A DNA stretch of 64,000 nt from Bradysia coprophila (Eukaryota; Arthropoda; Insecta; Diptera; Sciaridae), in the NCBI RefSeq assembly GCF_014529535.1, contig NW_023503371.1, positions 927,778 through 991,777 of the forward strand, in the 5' to 3' direction. A program made the position numbers and the translations under genes. The number at the start of each line of letters is the position of its first letter. The stretch's first letter is position 1. Shown piece by piece: positions 10,701-22,147 of the stretch. The notes under the pieces were generated by a model. That model saw only the letters and a list, made by a program, of their open reading frames with translations. It was not told where the DNA came from and did no database searches.

Positions 10701-13700
10701 TTACTTAGTCTTTTTTGGAGTATGAGGCTCCTCATCATTGTCGTTAATACTCTGCGACGGCGATTCGCGTTTCAGACTGGAATTGTTGGAACCGGAAGTT
10801 GTGTTGACACAGTCAGCTGGACAACCGCAATTTTCGGAACAGGCCATCGCAGTTTTGCGACACTTACACCGTAAGGTTTTGCAGTCTGTCTTACATTTGC
10901 AAAATGTTTGTCCGTCCGCTTCCGTAGAATTGATGGAAACCGTTAATGAGTTTGGTCGTTTACTGTCCTGCAACTGGTAAAAAAAAACAATTTTATCATC
11001 GCGGCGCACAACTTTAACAGTTTGGATGTTTACTCTAGACTGGCGGTTCAGTTTATATGCTGGAGTTTGACGCCAATCCGGATCTTTAGCCGTGTCATGT
11101 TCTTCGTCATCCAGTTCAGTGATTATCGAATCCATCAAAACGCTTTCATCCATCACCTAAAGAGTAGAGGAAAATAAGGTTTCTGTGTCGAATAAAAGCA
11201 AATCTTGCAGGCAAAGACGACTTTTGGTATTTTCCACTTACATGCGAAACTACTTTATTTCTTGCCGATCTGGTTCGTTTGGACAGTTCTGTCATCAGTT
11301 CCTTGATTTGACTTTCAAGCATCTCATTCTTCATTCGCAGATTCTCCAACGTATCCTCGTGAATTTGCTCCACCTCCTCGGAATTTCTGTCGCCGGTCGA
11401 GTTCAACTGACGCAACAGAATGGAAATTTTCTCTTCGTAATCCTTTTCGGTCTCATGCTTCTGTTCGATCAAATTTTGAATTTCCTGCTTCTGCAGTTCA
11501 TCCATATTGGTCCGTTTCATTTCAGCAAGTTCGTTCGATGAACGCAGATCCTGCAACTTGGTCAAATTGCTGATGTACTCTGTGCGCGAATCGCAGATAC
11601 GGTTGAACAAGTACTTGATGGCCGCTTTCGTTTCGGGCATGCTGTGCAGCCCTTCGCAAATGGTCTGCACGTTCTTTTCCACATTGGACGTTGCAATTTT
11701 GTCGCGCAGATCGGATATTTGTGCATTTCGCATTTCGATGTCTTCTTGTAGCTGAGCCATTTCAGATCGGTCAGCGTCGGTGATTTCGAATTGTTTTTTG
11801 TACTGGTTCAATTGTAGATTCATCACGCTACGATCTTCAATCAATTGTTCCAGTGACTGTTTCGCGTCGATCACTGACAATATCACTTCCAATTCTTCGT
11901 CCATCCAGCCCTTAATGTGGTCCACCTTTCCATTGATTTTGTTGGGACGCTTGGCGTTTTTACCCTTCTCAAGTGTATCCTTCAAACGTTTGATGGTCAT
12001 CAGTGATTCGTCCACTCTGCGCTTCAGAATATTTTTTTGTTTGTCGTGCAGTAAGTCTTTACGTGCCATTTCAGTTTCCAACTTTCTATCCTTCGCTTTC
12101 AACTGGGTCAATTCCTTTTCGCGTTGCAATTTCCACTGTCGGAATCGTTCGCTTTCCGTCTTCATGTTGCGTATTAGTTGCACCTTTTGCGATTTGATTT
12201 CATGAATTTCCTTCTGCAATAAGTCAATTTTTCCAATCTGTTGTTCGCGGTGCTTCAGAATTTGCGCTTGCTGTAAATTCTTCTTTTTCATTTCGGATAT
12301 TTCGTGCTCCAACACCTGTACACGTTTCCTGCGTTCCTCGGCTAGTTTCGCTGACACATTGTTCGTTTTCACCTTCAAGGTATTCTTCAGGTCTTCCTTC
12401 TCCTCCTCTAGCTTCGCAATGATTTCTTCGTAATTTTTATTCTCCTCGTCTGTCTTAAGCGTCTCAAACGAGCTCAAGTTGTCCAAGTAACGATGCAGCA
12501 GTTCCTCTTTCAATTGCAGTTCACTTTTCATTTGCTTCAATTCGCCCTGAACACCGATCTGCTTTGACGTGTACCGGGACATCTCTGTATCCGTGTTTGA
12601 ACTGTTCAGTAAATTTCGTTCATATGTGGACGCTGGAGTGCTAGCCTCAACTATAGTCTTACTATTGCTATTGGTGAGCGCATCCATTTCAACAATCAAA
12701 TTCTTCAACTCCTTGATCTGTGACGATTGGATTATCAATTCGACGGGACAATCGTCCTTGGTGATATTGTCGTTCAGTTCGAAGCATTTCTCTTTGATCA
12801 ACTTTGACTTGGAAATCAGCTTTTCGGCCATCTCCTCCGACTCGTTCAGTCGATATTGCATATTAACCACTTCGTGCAGCATTTCCTCTAAACGAGCCGT
12901 CAACACTTTACTGTTCTGTTGCTCTTTCGCCAATTCATCCCGAAGTCGATACAGTTCGGCTGAGTTTCCAGTATTCTGTCCAGTTCCTGCAATTCGAAGA
13001 GTGACATTCAACATGACGATTTAGAAAAAGCACTGGACGTGCGATTCGAATGCAAACCTTCACCTTTGGCCAATAATTCCAGACGCAACTTTTGTATGAT
13101 TTCATTCATTCGATTGATTTCGGCCGCTTTCGGATCCTGGTTCACGATCGGCTTATTCTTGATTTGTTTGGCCCGATCCGCATACCGTAGAGTGTTTATG
13201 GTCTCTTCGATGTTGTAATCGGCTGGACTGACACAAGCAATCATTAATGTCATCGAATTCCCGCCTAACGAATCTTGAAGCAATCGCGTAAGCTTAGAGT
13301 CTCTGTAACGGATGTGGGCAATTTTTTCAGCTGCAAAATTTAAAAACGTTTTGCGGTCAAAATGCAATCTCTTTCAGTGTGTCACATCGATCACCATACC
13401 TCCGCCCAGTGCAGATATCACATTACCAAGGGCAAAAAGTCCCTGGTTTATTTTCACACCCTCCTTAAATCGGTCACCAGTAGCCTTGGTCTTTTTGGAA
13501 CGTTCGGAGCCGGCCAAGTCAACCAAATGAAATTTGGATTTGGTCGATGAATTTCTGGAATGAAATGTAATTGAGGATTGTTCGCCGATTCGTGAAAATA
13601 AGCCAGCCTTACGGATCGTTCTTGTTCAACATTTCAATTGTTATTGTGAAGACGGCATGACTTCGGCTCGAGGTCGCGTTCATAGCAGTAGAACCGACCG

Positions 13701-14420
13701 CTCTCCCTAATGAAAATTTGAATTTAATGTGGAACTGAGTCAGTCGTAAAACAATTTTTTTTTGATGTCACGAACCTGCCGATCCCCTTATCAAACAATT
13801 TGTTGTCTCTTCAATAGTTTTGACAGGAACCTCAGTCAAATTCGGAATGACAATTTCTTTGTTATTGTCTTCGCGAATGTCAACAATATTTTGCTCACGC
13901 TCCTTGGTCGACAGCAAATCATACAATTGCTCCTGATACAGTTCCATAAACGAGCAATGCACGTCAAAATCGTGTTCCGGCATGCATTCGATGTTTTCGA
14001 AAATGTCACTGACTGCGCGGGGAATTACTCCTAAATGCTCTGGATCGGAATTTCCATCAAATGTCGTTCCCATTGTGTGTGTTTTACCCGAACCAGTTTG
14101 ACCATAAGCAAGAATGGTAACATTGTAACCTAAAAATTGAATGAAATTACTGTAGCTCAGCGACAAAATCGAATCACTCTGTGCCACTTACCTTTCAGCA
14201 ATTTCAGCACAAGCGGTCTCACTGAGTTTGAATAAATCATTTCCTGTGTTTCGTGCTGGCCGAAAACATAATTGAATGTGTATGTGTCGGACGTTTTTGT
14301 GCTACTTTGCACGACGACTTGGGGTTCATTCGGAGTTTTTGCCACAATATCCTTACAACCTCTAGTCAATTCAGACGCCACCAATGGACGTACACGCACT
14401 GCCACTTGTACCGATTCCAT
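10701..14420 (-). CDS. Klp3A: Chromokinesin, KIF4/Klp3A family (kinesin-4), complete
   Basis: A plus-end microtubule motor that binds mitotic chromosomes and the anaphase central spindle; this role is known for the family. Seven exons (high to low): 14192-14420, 13776-14129, 13613-13706, 13400-13554, 13058-13330, 11242-12986, 10701-11156. They total 3306 nt, giving 1101 aa, close to the usual 1,100-1,230. The start [13 protein letters not shown] opens the motor domain. Seen in sequence: P-loop GQTGSGKT at 86-93, switch I NATSSRSH at 204-211, switch II DLAGSE at 238-243, the neck region, then a Lys/Glu-rich coiled coil over about residues 370-930. The C-terminal cysteine-rich domain (nine Cys, residues 1036-1066, pattern CxCx3Cx4CxCx6Cx3CxCx3C) is the family signature and is thought to bind an iron-sulfur cluster in KIF4A. 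The tail is short and Lys-rich (TPKKTK). Introns are 49-140 bp except 85-94 bp near the 3' end. A minus-strand AATAAA lies at 10458-10463. No breaks seen. The KIF4-class assignment is firm; one-to-one orthology with Klp3A is inferred. Confidence 0.93.
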
Positions 14421-15107
14421 TTTTATTAACCCACCGATAACAATGAAACGACGTAGTTTCAGAGGAAAACCATAAAATAAACAGAAAAAACACAAAATAA
14501 AATCAATCAACAATTAAATCAGCGTGAAAATGGTCTCCAACAATTGCATAAAAATATAATTGTTCATCAGGTTAACCGCCACTTCTGTCACTGCAAAAGT
14601 TTTGTTTAAAACGTTGGTACAACAATGCTACACGGTTGGTACTGTTGTTGATTGACAGTGTTGAACAGTAGTTTTTCGGTGAACAGTGATGCTTTCATTT
14701 TCATTCGATGTTAGTTTTTTACGTAATGTGTTTACGAAATAACGTTTCATGCTGTAACTTGGGGAGGTCACGCAGATCGGCATTTAATTAGATACGCGGA
14801 AACAAACCACTTCTGATGATTTTACTTGTAAACAAAAATCACCACATCATCACGAGAATCATCACAGGAGGTGAATTTTTGTATGAAATCGACCATTTTA
14901 TCATCAACTGAGGTGTGTCACCCGCGTGTCTGTATCTGCGTGTCCTCCCCAAAGCTCACAGCCTTGTTGTTACTATTCCATTTGAGTAAAATTGGACCGG
15001 ATATTGGATATTAGATATTGGATCCAAGTAAAGAAAATCGATCTACTTCTCGATATTGACGGCATGTTATCTACATCGCACGAAACTGTTACTTCGTCTA
15101 AATAATG
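14421..15107. other. Upstream flank of the kinesin gene
   Basis: Contains the kinesin 5' leader and presumably its promoter. I see no strong TATA box. An imperfect inverted repeat with AAATCACC / GGTGAATTTT words lies near 14825-14875. No other gene. Confidence 0.4.
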
Positions 15108-15278
15108 CAATGAACGTCAACACAAGGTATGGTCGAATGTCAAACTTTGTATGGAGCGGAGGACATAGCGATTTCATATAGACAAACTCACCTCCCATGA
15201 GAGGTGATTTTGTTTATATGGAATTGCTATGTCCTCCGGTTTGTATGAACAGACCATACCTGGTTTGTACATTCATTG
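15108..15278. mobile_element. hAT-like hairpin MITE, family B, copy 1
   Basis: A 171-bp foldback element starting CAATGAACGTCAACACAAGG and ending ACATTCATTG. Its two halves are complementary around GGAGGACATAGCGATTTC / ATTGCTATGTCCTCC. It is flanked by an imperfect 8-bp duplication (AAATAATG / AACTAATG, 7 of 8). Copies 2 and 3 at 57588 and 58065 share both ends. Confidence 0.85.
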
Positions 15279-15587
15279 AACTAATGTTCATCACATCGAT
15301 ACAACATCTTTTACTTCATATGTAAAGTCTCACAGCGTCACTTTTTGTCATCGCTGTCGGTAACAGGAGAATTATTTCTCAAAATTCCAGAAAAATCGAT
15401 AATTCCCGAAACTTATCAAAAATTTTCGAAAGTTCTTCAAGTTCTTAAAAAAATGGTTCTCAAATAATCGATGCTGATAATGTATTGAAATGTTTAGTGG
15501 AATTTTCTCACAATAAAATTTTACACAACACGTCTTCTTCTAAGTGGACGGTGGTCGACATCAGTCTTTTGGGCTCATCTTGAACGT

Positions 15588-17668
15588 TAGGGTGGGTCGA
15601 TTTTAACAACTTGAAAATCCACAGCCAGTGGCATGTGTAGCTTGCCAAAAGTAGTCAATCTGCATCATTAGTTTTTCTTTTCCGAATACTTTTGAGTACC
15701 GCACAATTGATTGAATGGGTTTGTCAGGCTACTCGTATTTCTTTTTAAAATTTCTTAGAAAATTTTCTTAAAAAAGCTTTTATAAGCCTTGCAGAGGCTG
15801 TAATAGACTGAAACAAACATAATACAACTTAATTTGGAAAAATCGGTGCATTCGACGTGAAAATATTTACATTTTCTATGTAATATTGGGGGTCTGTGAA
15901 CTTTGAACCACCAAATGAGCGATAAACTTCCTCAAATTTGGTTAGTCCTTTCTGTTAGGGTTAGAATAGGTAAAAACGACAAAGATGTCGAATTGTCGGA
16001 ATTTCTCAGATTCAATCTGAGATTGATTATTACCGATGTTGTTAAAAACGTCATTTTTTCGAAGTAGTAGATTCTGATGGAACAAAATACGTTCCTTTTA
16101 CCGTAGATTTATGAATCTCCTAATTATCAGATGCTACATAAATGCATTTCAGTATTGTTTGAAACTTGCCAAGGCCGCTTTGACTTTATCTAGCCAAGTG
16201 TTTTAAGTGAGGAACGCCCGCTAACAAAACTTGACATCATAAGGAGAGTATGTCTGGGCTGCGACGACAAACTTGCAGATGAAAACAAAAGCGAACTGTT
16301 GGAGTTACTTGTTCTTGATGTTGTACATGAGAATTTGGAATTTGGAAAAAGACACGAATTAAGGATTACAAGAAAAATAAAAGATACAAGAATCGACACC
16401 GCTTTAAAGTATTCTATGACGATGGCGAAAAACTATTTAATATCGCTCGCTGTAAATGTGTCAGAAATTGTTGCAAATGCGCTGATGGCGAACTATTTGA
16501 GCTAAAAACGGAAATTTCTACAGATTTACAGAAGATTTACAGATTTCTACAGGAATAGAATCTGTAGAATGTTTTACATTTGAACACGCTCTTTTTCTAA
16601 TAGAGTAGCTCGACCTCTGAAACTATTCATCGGTAATAACACAGCACTGCTTATAGCATGAACATAGAAAATATTTGTAGGCTGTTGAAATCATAGAAGG
16701 CATCGCGTTACTTTTGTGAAGACAGGGGCGGATCCAGCTTTTGCTCTGACCCAGGCGGATAGAAGACAAACAGTTTCTGACCCAGGCGGCTTTTGTTTAA
16801 AAAAAAAATTCTATGTAAAAATCTTCTTCTGACCCCCGGCGACCGCCTCGACCGCACATAGGTGGATCCGCGCCTGTGTGAAGATAGACGACTTGTTTCA
16901 TTGTTTGAGTTAAAACGTACCATACAAACAATCTTAAGCTCTTATCACTAAAGCCTATAAATAATAATAAAGAAAGTAAATATCATCTACGAAGCATTAA
17001 AGAAGGTTTGACAATTCAACTATACAACGGTAATTTAATGAACGTGGACAAATGTTTAGTTTTAAGTCGAGCAAGGGCTCCAATAATTCCAAAAATATCA
17101 GACTTCACTGATTACACTTAGCAAGCAAATATTTCAAATAATAACCATGCATCCAATTATTAACAATGAAAATCACTAAAAACTCCAAATTTGACACTTG
17201 TCAATTCATTGTTCATGCTAGTAGCAGTGCTATGGTAATAATCAATCTGAGAAATTCCGACAATTCGACATCTTCGTCGTTTTTACCTATTCTAACCCTA
17301 ACAGAAAGAACTAACCACATTTGAGGAAGTATATCGCTCATTTGGTGGTTCAAAGTTCACATACCTTCAATATTACATAGAAAATGTAAATATTTTCACG
17401 TCGAATGCACCGATTTTTCCAAATTAAGTTGTATTATGTTTGTTTCAGTCTATTACAGCCTCTGCAAGGCTTATAAAAGCTTTTTTAAGAAAATTGTCTA
17501 TGAAATTTTGAAAGTAAATTCGAGTAGCCAGACAAACCCATTCAATCAATTGTGCGGTACTCAAAAGTATTCGGAAAAGAAAAACTAATGATGCAGATTG
17601 ACTACTTTTGGCAAGCTACACCTGCCCCTGGCTGTGGATTTTCAAGTTGTTAAAATCGACCCACCCTA
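15588..17668. mobile_element. 2.08-kb foldback hAT-like element with ~430-bp arms
   Basis: The ends read TAGGGTGGGTCGATTTTAAC and its complement. The inverted arms extend about 430 bp each (about 15588-16020 and 17235-17668) with only scattered differences. An exact 8-bp duplication TTGAACGT flanks it at 15580-15587 and 17669-17676. The unique centre has no transposase; it holds a short open stretch at 16260-16505 that I do not recognise and a nested 154-bp MITE at 16723-16876. Non-autonomous. Captured host sequence in the centre is possible but unproven. Confidence 0.88.
16723..16876. mobile_element. Nested hAT MITE with CAGGGGCGGATCCA ends
   Basis: A 154-bp element with ends CAGGGGCGGATCCA and TGGATCCGCGCCTG (13 of 14 complementary) and a perfect 8-bp duplication TGTGAAGA at 16715-16722 and 16877-16884. 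The CAGGGGCGGATCCA terminus is common to many hAT elements. It sits in the centre of the 15588-17668 element, so it inserted later. Confidence 0.88.
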
Positions 17669-17995
17669 TTGAACGTACTCATAATGTATACCAAAAAGTA
17701 ATAGTGAAACGCATGCTAGAACGTTCCCAGCACGAGCTGCGAGGCGAGTTAGGAACAGCGCTTTTCCTTAATGACTTTAGAAATACGCTACGAAGTCGCG
17801 TTATTTGAACACTAGCTAGGAAAAATAGTTATTTCTTAACCAAGGGGAGAAAATAGGAAACACCAAGAGGGCTTCGCAATGGCCGCAATTCGATCAAGCC
17901 TTTTAATTTCTCCCCGAGGTGAACACAATGTTTTTCATGAATTTACGGAATTTTTCTCGTAATTTAGGCCCTCAGCATGAAAAGTTGAATACGCA

Positions 17996-18163
17996 TCTGT
18001 TGTGGACCGTTTATTTTAGGCACTTTCCACGGGTGTGACACTATTCACGCTATTTACATATATTTTATGTCGAAGTGTCTGGGTGTGGCACTTTTGCTTG
18101 TCGGCCTCAGTTCGTTCGGGCTACAACCCGCGAAATTGCCTAAAATATACCGTCCACAACAGA
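17996..18163. mobile_element. MITE, family C, copy 1
   Basis: A 168-bp stretch with perfect 12-bp inverted ends TCTGTTGTGGAC / GTCCACAACAGA and longer imperfect complementarity (TTTTAGGCA inside). The 34189-34288 element is a shorter copy in reverse orientation; both share a core equivalent to GCCGAACGAA-GTGAGG and CAAGC-AAAGTGCC. Flanking TACGCA / TACGTA is only a weak candidate duplication. Confidence 0.6.
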
Positions 18164-18231
18164 TACGTAAATAACTATTTTATGCTTGCGTCTTGCGAAA
18201 ATTCGTATTTTTGGCCATTTTAAAGAAACAG

Positions 18232-18372
18232 AAATGGCCGGTTCAGCCATGTTGGGTGAGAAAATGATCATTTTCTTACCTAAAATGGCTGATTACAATT
18301 ACCCAAACAGGAAAAATGGACAAAAATACGAATGATCATTTTCTCACCCAACATGGCTGAACCGGCCATTTT
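18232..18372. mobile_element. Palindromic MITE-like hairpin
   Basis: The arm AAATGGCCGGTTCAGCCATG, continuing TTGGGTGAGAAAATGATCATTTTC, at 18232-18275 is repeated as its almost exact reverse complement at 18331-18372. That gives about 42 paired bases around a 55-base centre. Shorter related words (GGCCATTTTA, GAGAAAATGA) extend on both sides, so the full element may be larger. No target duplication defined. Confidence 0.6.
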
Positions 18373-18419
18373 AGTGGAGAAAATGACTATTTTCTCACCT
18401 CTAAGAATTACAATAAAGG

Positions 18420-19789
18420 TTTGACATTTTGTTCGTAGAAGTAAGTATAGTTGTAGTAATAGTCTCTAGAACAATGATTAGATGAGACTGCATAGCTGAC
18501 GAAGCACTATCATCAAACTAAATAGTGTATCAGTTTGAAACTCTTTTTTATAAAACTAAAACAACTTAAACAACATTTACACTGTTGAGATGTGTGATTC
18601 TCTCTTCGTAATATTAATTTTAACTATTTCGGTATTTTAATATGTAGGTGGTGTGTAGTAATATGAGTGTAATACGCGGCAAAATTTTAACTACCAAAAT
18701 TTTTATTAAATCTCTTAGAAGTACCAGAGGCTTATAGGTTTACTATCACGTGTGTAACTCCTCTATGGCTTTACATTGAGCTATATTTAGCTGTAAAATG
18801 CCCACTTATAGTATATAGCTACATAAAGTGGTATCTAGCTGGTATGTTGTCATTGATTAAATTTGACTTCGACTTCGTATAGGACTTCTAACATTAATTT
18901 GGGCAATTTTAATGGCAGAAAATATGAAGAAAAGTTTAAATGTCAGAGATTTGAAGATGCAGCTTTGCAAACTAGTTTCAAGATACATGACCTTTTGGAC
19001 AACTATACTAAGTAGCTATACTCTGTACTTACAGCATTCGTATGGGTCCCTTCTTATTTTTAGTGTTGATGTTTAAATAAAAAAGAAAGTAAATTTCTTT
19101 TAGTTTTATATCGTTGCACTTGTTCTACGCCCATGCACAAACAATATCCAAATAAAATATTATTAGAATATATAAATGTGTTTCTACTGCTGATGCTGGA
19201 ATGGAAAAAAATGGAATATATACACATAACTTGTGTGATGATCTTTTTTCTAATTTAACACTTGAATTATTGGGTGCCACATGATTGCATATTTGTATTG
19301 ATGATGCATTTTAGGAAGAAGAAAAAATCATTTCCATCAGTGAAATTATAAAGCTACGACTTCAGTAGTTAATGTTATCACCGTTCATAATGTTTTTGTG
19401 TCTAGTAAGGTGCCATATCATTTCACAGAAAGGATTTTCCAATAAATGCAACAAAAATGTTTGCCTTTATAGCACTTTACGGTCTCAATAAACCTACCCA
19501 GATCTCCTGAAAAAATTATGGTCTTTGGTGTTTCCGTTCAAAACTCAGTACAGTTAGAGGCAGTAAAATTTCAGCATGAATTTGCTTCAGCGTACGTGTA
19601 GCAGCAACCGTATAAACATTGTTTATTAAACAAGTAATTCCAGTGACTCTGACTGAAGAAAAGTTTTAAAAAATCTTTTCTTGAAAAAAAAATCGAACTT
19701 CCGAACGGTTATCGAAAAAGTAAAGGGATAATACCTCAGGCAGATAAATGGCTGAAAGCATCGACCGTGATGTGTGGGTCTCTTCGACA
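18420..19789. other. Intergenic, no gene seen
   Basis: AT-rich sequence with stops in all frames and no recognisable element. Confidence 0.5.
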
Positions 19790-20110
19790 GTTACGGCTAT
19801 TTTAGAGCTACGATTATTTGAGAGCTGCGATTATTCTCGATCTAAGATTATTCGAGAGTTATGACCATTGGAGAATTACGACTATGGGAGAATTATGTCT
19901 ACTGGAGAGTTATGACTACTGAAGACTGAAGAGGTAGGACTATTAGATAATTTACGAAATTTCGAGAACGCCTATTCTAGAGCTACGACTATTGGCGCGT
20001 TAAATATCTTTGAGAGTTGCGACTATTGGAGAGATACGCTCATTGAATGGATACGATTATTGGGGAGTTACGAATATTACAGAGTTTCGACTATTGGAGA
20101 CTAACGACTT
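19790..20110. repeat. Degenerate ~20-bp tandem repeat
   Basis: About fifteen loosely conserved units built on GAGAGTTACGACTATTG (variants GAGAATTACGACTATGG, GAGAGTTATGACTACTG, GAGAGTTGCGACTATTG). Unit length varies between about 18 and 24 bp, so it is an old array that has not been homogenised recently. Confidence 0.75.
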
Positions 20111-22001
20111 GGATTGAAGTCTTCGAATGTACACTTGAATACCTTAGATAATATTGAATAACGGTCCTATGTCTTATCATATCCATGTCACACAGATAAC
20201 GGATTTTAGTACATCCAAAAGGAAAGCTGATAATTTTGCATGAAAAACTCGAATCTCATTCAAAACATGCAAAATATCTGAAGTTTCTATTTTCTGTAAA
20301 AAAAAGAAAAATTGGAAATGATGAAGGTAATAATATGTTGTATGTGACAATGCATGGTAGAGAATCATTGTTCAAGAGACGGTGTCATTCATTAAGCCTG
20401 TTTATTAAATTTCGAATTTTCACCCAAAAAGAATCGATCGCAATAATTAAATGTTGTTAATCATATTTTATGATGTGTGTGCGGTGCAGCTACAATAATA
20501 GAGAAATTTAACACTCTCGTGCATAGCATGGTACAGCAACAGCATCAACATTAAAAATTCACATGTAGGTGTTAAATGAGCTGATGCATATCTACATTTT
20601 GTTTAATTATTATGATTTTCAAATATTATATCTAGAATTTTGTCGAAAAGATCGGGGGGAAAATTTTCAATTCATTAAAAATCATAAAACAACATGAAAA
20701 AAAGCCGTTACAACAATCCTACACTTAAATCAATTATCCGTAGATCGTTAGAAAGATTTCGGAAACAATATTTTTGTTATAAATCTTGCAGCTAAATTGT
20801 GAATTGGAAAAAAAATTGTGGCCACACAAAATTATCTCCAAATTTGGTTCTTTTATTTCAAAATCAAAAGTACACACAACATCTCTCTGATCTTGATATA
20901 GATTTTGAAAAAAAAAACAATTTTGCGTTGGTGTTCGTTTCGATAATTTACATTTTTTGTTCTAAATTTTTGCACAAAAAATTGAGCTTTGGCAAATGGT
21001 ACCAAGATCAACAATATTTTCCAGATTAAGACCAATCAACACAAGGCTAAATTTTGTAGCCCAAATTTGTGCGTTTCGTATTTTATTTTCGTCTTCGTAT
21101 CCGTGTCCTTTTTGGTGATGTACTACTGTTCTACTACTAGAAAACTCAGAATTTGTGCGGATTTTGTGAAACACTGCGTTTCCTCGTAGTAGACTAGGTT
21201 GGATGTGGAAATGAGGCTATAGTTATAGTTTCAGCTCAGTGGTTCTTTTAAGAGACAAAAAAGAAGTACTTGTAAATCAGAAAAGAGGCTTGATATGATC
21301 CTAAAACAATAGGGTGAATCGTTTTTTAACAACAATCTTGATTTCACTACAAAGGCATCCGGGATATCATTGGAAAGATACATCATCTAGTACAGACAAC
21401 TTTCACTAAGTTTAGATGGTTTATAGGAGTAGCAGTTCACTATGCTTCGAAAGTTCGTTCAAACTGTCTGGTACTCAAAAGTAATGCTGCAGTTAGATTA
21501 GTTCTTACACGGCATCAACAACCACATTTATGTTACCTTTTAACAAAGCATAGTGTTGTTGTGACGCATTATTTTTCACAAGGGATTTTTGTAAGAAGAT
21601 ACTGAAATGGTACCGATTACTAGCCTCCCCACCAGCAGTAAAAAAGAAGTCCGGGTGATACCATCAGTGTGATCAAGATAAAAGAGAGTAATTTCAGGAA
21701 AGCACTGGTAATCCGTAGAAAATATTTTAACAATTTTGAAGATATCTTCTTATAATTGATTAATGCAGCACGTAGTAGGGTTACTTTTCACCTGTTTAAA
21801 TATTTTCTTCTCTTTTTTCTCTCAGACAGGTCGATTCAATTTCATTTGAACTCAAATTAATTTAAGTTTTTTCTTAAGTAACTCAGTTGAAGTCGAAGTC
21901 CTGCTTGTTTTTCGAGAAAATACAATCAAATCTTAACAAAACAGTATCATTAATCATATTTCTTATAACTAAAAACGGAATCGGAGATTTTGCGTTTACC
22001 A

Positions 22002-22147
22002 ACACGATCGGAATTTTGAAAACCGAACAAGGTTTCTGTTTCTGTTTTACTCGAGTTTCTGATTTTACCATACAAAAATACATGCAAAATTCACACCAGT
22101 AAACCCCGAAACATAAAATGTGTCGGTTTTCAAAATTCTTCGAGTGT
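22002..22147. mobile_element. MITE, family F, copy 1
   Basis: Ends ACACGATCGGAATTTTGAAA and its near complement TTTTCAAAATTCTTCGAGTGT bound 146 bp. A second copy lies at 46585-46716. The arms share GAATTTTGAAAACCGA. No target duplication identified. Confidence 0.55.

Noticed and set aside
11185..13530. Several plus-strand open frames of 60-150 codons over the kinesin gene
   Set aside because: They are antisense shadows of the long coiled-coil and motor exons; the minus-strand frame has all family motifs.
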